14,881 nucleotides of DNA from Scatocola faecipullorum (GTDB taxonomy: Bacteria > Pseudomonadota > Alphaproteobacteria > RF32 > CAG-239). The stretch covers positions 1 to 14,881 of the forward strand of contig DVNC01000062.1 of NCBI GenBank assembly GCA_018714685.1, read 5' to 3'. Below, piece by piece: positions 13,387-14,881 of this stretch (positions within the stretch are counted from its first letter, which is position 1; each line of letters starts with the position of its first letter). Made by a program: the position numbers and the translations under genes. A model generated the notes under the pieces. It was not told where the DNA came from and did no database searches. It saw nothing but the letters and a program-made list of their open reading frames with translations.

Positions 13387-14881
13387 ATGTTTGCCAAACT
13401 TCTGAAGAAATTCAAATCAACTTACACCGTCAGTAATTATTGCAAAATCTTTCCTTATGTCAAACCTTACTGGGTAAGGGGGCTGCTCGGTGTCCTGATT
13501 ACAATTCCCATCGGTTCGATGGATGCGGTCATTGCCTGGTCGCTGCAGCCTTATATGGATATTGTCATGGTCGAAAAAAATACGGCTTCGACTTCCTATA
13601 TTCCGCTGCTGATTGTTTTGTTCAGCTGCCTGCAGAGTCTGCTGAACTATACGGCAACTTATCTGAATACCTGGGTCGGACAGAAAATTTCCCAGGGACT
13701 GAAAATCACTTTGTTTGAAAAACTGATGCATTATGATGCCGGCTTCTTTGACAAATCGACTTCCGGCGACATTCTGTTTCGTTTTAATTACGATGTTGAT
13801 ATGGCCTGCGCCGGGCTGCTGAATAACCTCAAACTGTTTACGACCCGTGTTTTCTCTTCACTGTCTCTTATCGGCGTTTTGATTTACAACTCGTGGGAAC
13901 TGGCAATCGTGGCGATTATCGTTCTGCTCGGAGCCCTCTATCCGCTGACAACCGTGCGCCGCCGCATCAAGGGGCTGATGGATAAAACCATCTTTTCCGG
14001 TTCTGCGGTAATGACCCACTATAACGAAACTTTCAACGGCAACCGCATTGTTACGTCCTACAACCTTTATCAATACCAGTTGGCCCGCTTCCGCAACACC
14101 TTAAACAGTGTTTTCAAGCTGGGGATTAAAATGATTCAGCGTACCGGACTGATGTCACCGCTGATGCATTTTGTCGTTTCTCTTGGCATTGCATTGATTA
14201 TCTGGCTCGGCAGCTATCTGATTGTCACCAAGCAGATTTCCGCCGGTAATTTTGTTTCGTTTATCACCGCGCTGATTATGCTGTATAATCCGATAAAAAG
14301 CATCGGCAACAATTTCAACAGCGTCCAGCTGTCGCTGATGGCAATGGAACGCGTTTTCGGGCTGTTGGAACAGGTTCCCGCCATTACCAGCAAACCGAAT
14401 GCCAAACCGTTGGAAAAAATCAGTAAGTCGATTGAATATAAAAATGTTTGTTTTGAATATGTTCCCGGCAAACCGGTACTGAAAAACGTCAGTCTGAACG
14501 TTAAAGTCGGTCAGACAATAGCTTTTGTCGGCAACTCCGGCGGCGGCAAAACCACCATGGTTAACCTGCTGCCCCGCTTCTATGACGTCACTTCCGGCAG
14601 TGTCTGCATTGACGGGGTTGACGTTCGTGATTTGGAGCTGGATTCGCTGCGCGATAAAATCGCCATCGTTTTTCAGGATAACTTCCTGTTTGCCGGCACG
14701 ATTCGCGAGAATATTCTGCTCGGCAAGGAAGACGCAACGCCGGAAGAAATCGACCGTGCGGTAAAATCAGCCTGCCTGGAAGAGTTTATTGCTTCTCTGG
14801 ATAAAGGATTGGATACCGAAATCGGCGAGCGCGGCGTTCTGCTCTCCGGCGGTCAGAAACAGCGTATTGCCATTGCCCGTG
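13387..14881 (+). CDS. msbA: MsbA-like type I ABC exporter, permease-ATPase fusion (3' truncated)
   Basis: The frame stays open to the right edge, giving 498 residues of a protein that is normally about 580-610 aa. An N-terminal exporter domain with several hydrophobic segments (about 32-50, 70-92, 155-190, 255-282, 290-305) is followed by an ATPase domain: Walker A GNSGGGKTT (382-390), Q-loop VFQDNFLFAGTI with Q430, and signature LLSGGQKQR (485-493). Walker B and the H-loop fall beyond the window. This half-transporter architecture is that of MsbA, which flips lipid A-core across the inner membrane, and of related lipid, peptide or drug exporters; the substrate cannot be fixed here. The start is uncertain: ATG 13381 and ATG 13387 are both in frame, and the weak GAG at 13378-13380 favours 13387. 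Confidence 0.85.
   Translation, partial: MFAKLLKKFKSTYTVSNYCKIFPYVKPYWVRGLLGVLITIPIGSMDAVIAWSLQPYMDIVMVEKNTASTSYIPLLIVLFSCLQSLLNYTATYLNTWVGQKISQGLKITLFEKLMHYDAGFFDKSTSGDILFRFNYDVDMACAGLLNNLKLFTTRVFSSLSLIGVLIYNSWELAIVAIIVLLGALYPLTTVRRRIKGLMDKTIFSGSAVMTHYNETFNGNRIVTSYNLYQYQLARFRNTLNSVFKLGIKMIQRTGLMSPLMHFVVSLGIALIIWLGSYLIVTKQISAGNFVSFITALIMLYNPIKSIGNNFNSVQLSLMAMERVFGLLEQVPAITSKPNAKPLEKISKSIEYKNVCFEYVPGKPVLKNVSLNVKVGQTIAFVGNSGGGKTTMVNLLPRFYDVTSGSVCIDGVDVRDLELDSLRDKIAIVFQDNFLFAGTIRENILLGKEDATPEEIDRAVKSACLEEFIASLDKGLDTEIGERGVLLSGGQKQRIAIAR

Noticed and set aside
1..14881. CRISPR array, tRNA/rRNA genes, transposase or integrase
   Set aside because: No regularly spaced short repeats, cloverleaf-forming segments, rRNA segments or recombinase motifs were seen on either strand.

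Overview
The window looks like chromosomal DNA from a flagellated Gram-negative bacterium, most likely an alphaproteobacterium of moderate G+C. Pointers are the flagellar P-ring gene flgI, a short FlgJ-type rod-binding protein without a muramidase domain, a near-perfect sigma-54 promoter in front of flagellar genes, an MsbA-like exporter and an MnmA with a CxxC pair in the TPNPCxxC motif. This is inferred from gene content and motifs only; no 16S or other marker is present.

Layout. (1) 1-352, + strand: C-terminal end of a DUF1566/Lcl-type surface protein whose last ~35 codons resemble a diversified C-type-lectin-like tail. A bidirectional terminator (372-401) separates it from the next unit. 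(2) 417-6831, - strand: a tightly packed flagellar operon read flgI > rod-binding flgJ > flgN-like chaperone > flgK > flgL, with gaps of 1-12 nt. Each ribosome binding site lies in or next to the end of the previous gene. A sigma-54 promoter (6877-6892) heads the operon. flgL is about twice its normal size because of an inserted tandem duplication. (3) 6981-11057, + strand: an accessory block of four genes. These are a degenerate SNF2-like helicase fold protein, an IbrA-like PAPS-reductase-family/DUF3440 protein translationally coupled to it, an IbrB-like ParB-domain protein 10 nt further on, and a LysR-type regulator. (4) 11106-12182, - strand: mnmA (tRNA 2-thiouridylase), convergent with the LysR gene across a perfect 15-bp inverted repeat. 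(5) 12361-13299, + strand: a divergent PRPP-synthetase-like gene. (6) 13387-end, + strand: a type I ABC exporter (MsbA/LpxA-exporter-like), cut by the window edge.

How the parts work together. The flagellar operon supplies the P ring, a rod assembly factor, a hook-filament junction chaperone and its two junction proteins, all under one sigma-54 switch. The 6981-11057 block is the part that does not belong to core metabolism and is the best candidate for an under-described system. It combines an apparently ATPase-dead SNF2 protein, a PP-loop ATP pyrophosphatase-like protein of the type used in sulfur chemistry, and a ParB/Srx-fold protein. A nucleic-acid-modifying, defence or regulatory role is inference. 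No tRNA, rRNA, CRISPR array, transposase or integrase is visible.
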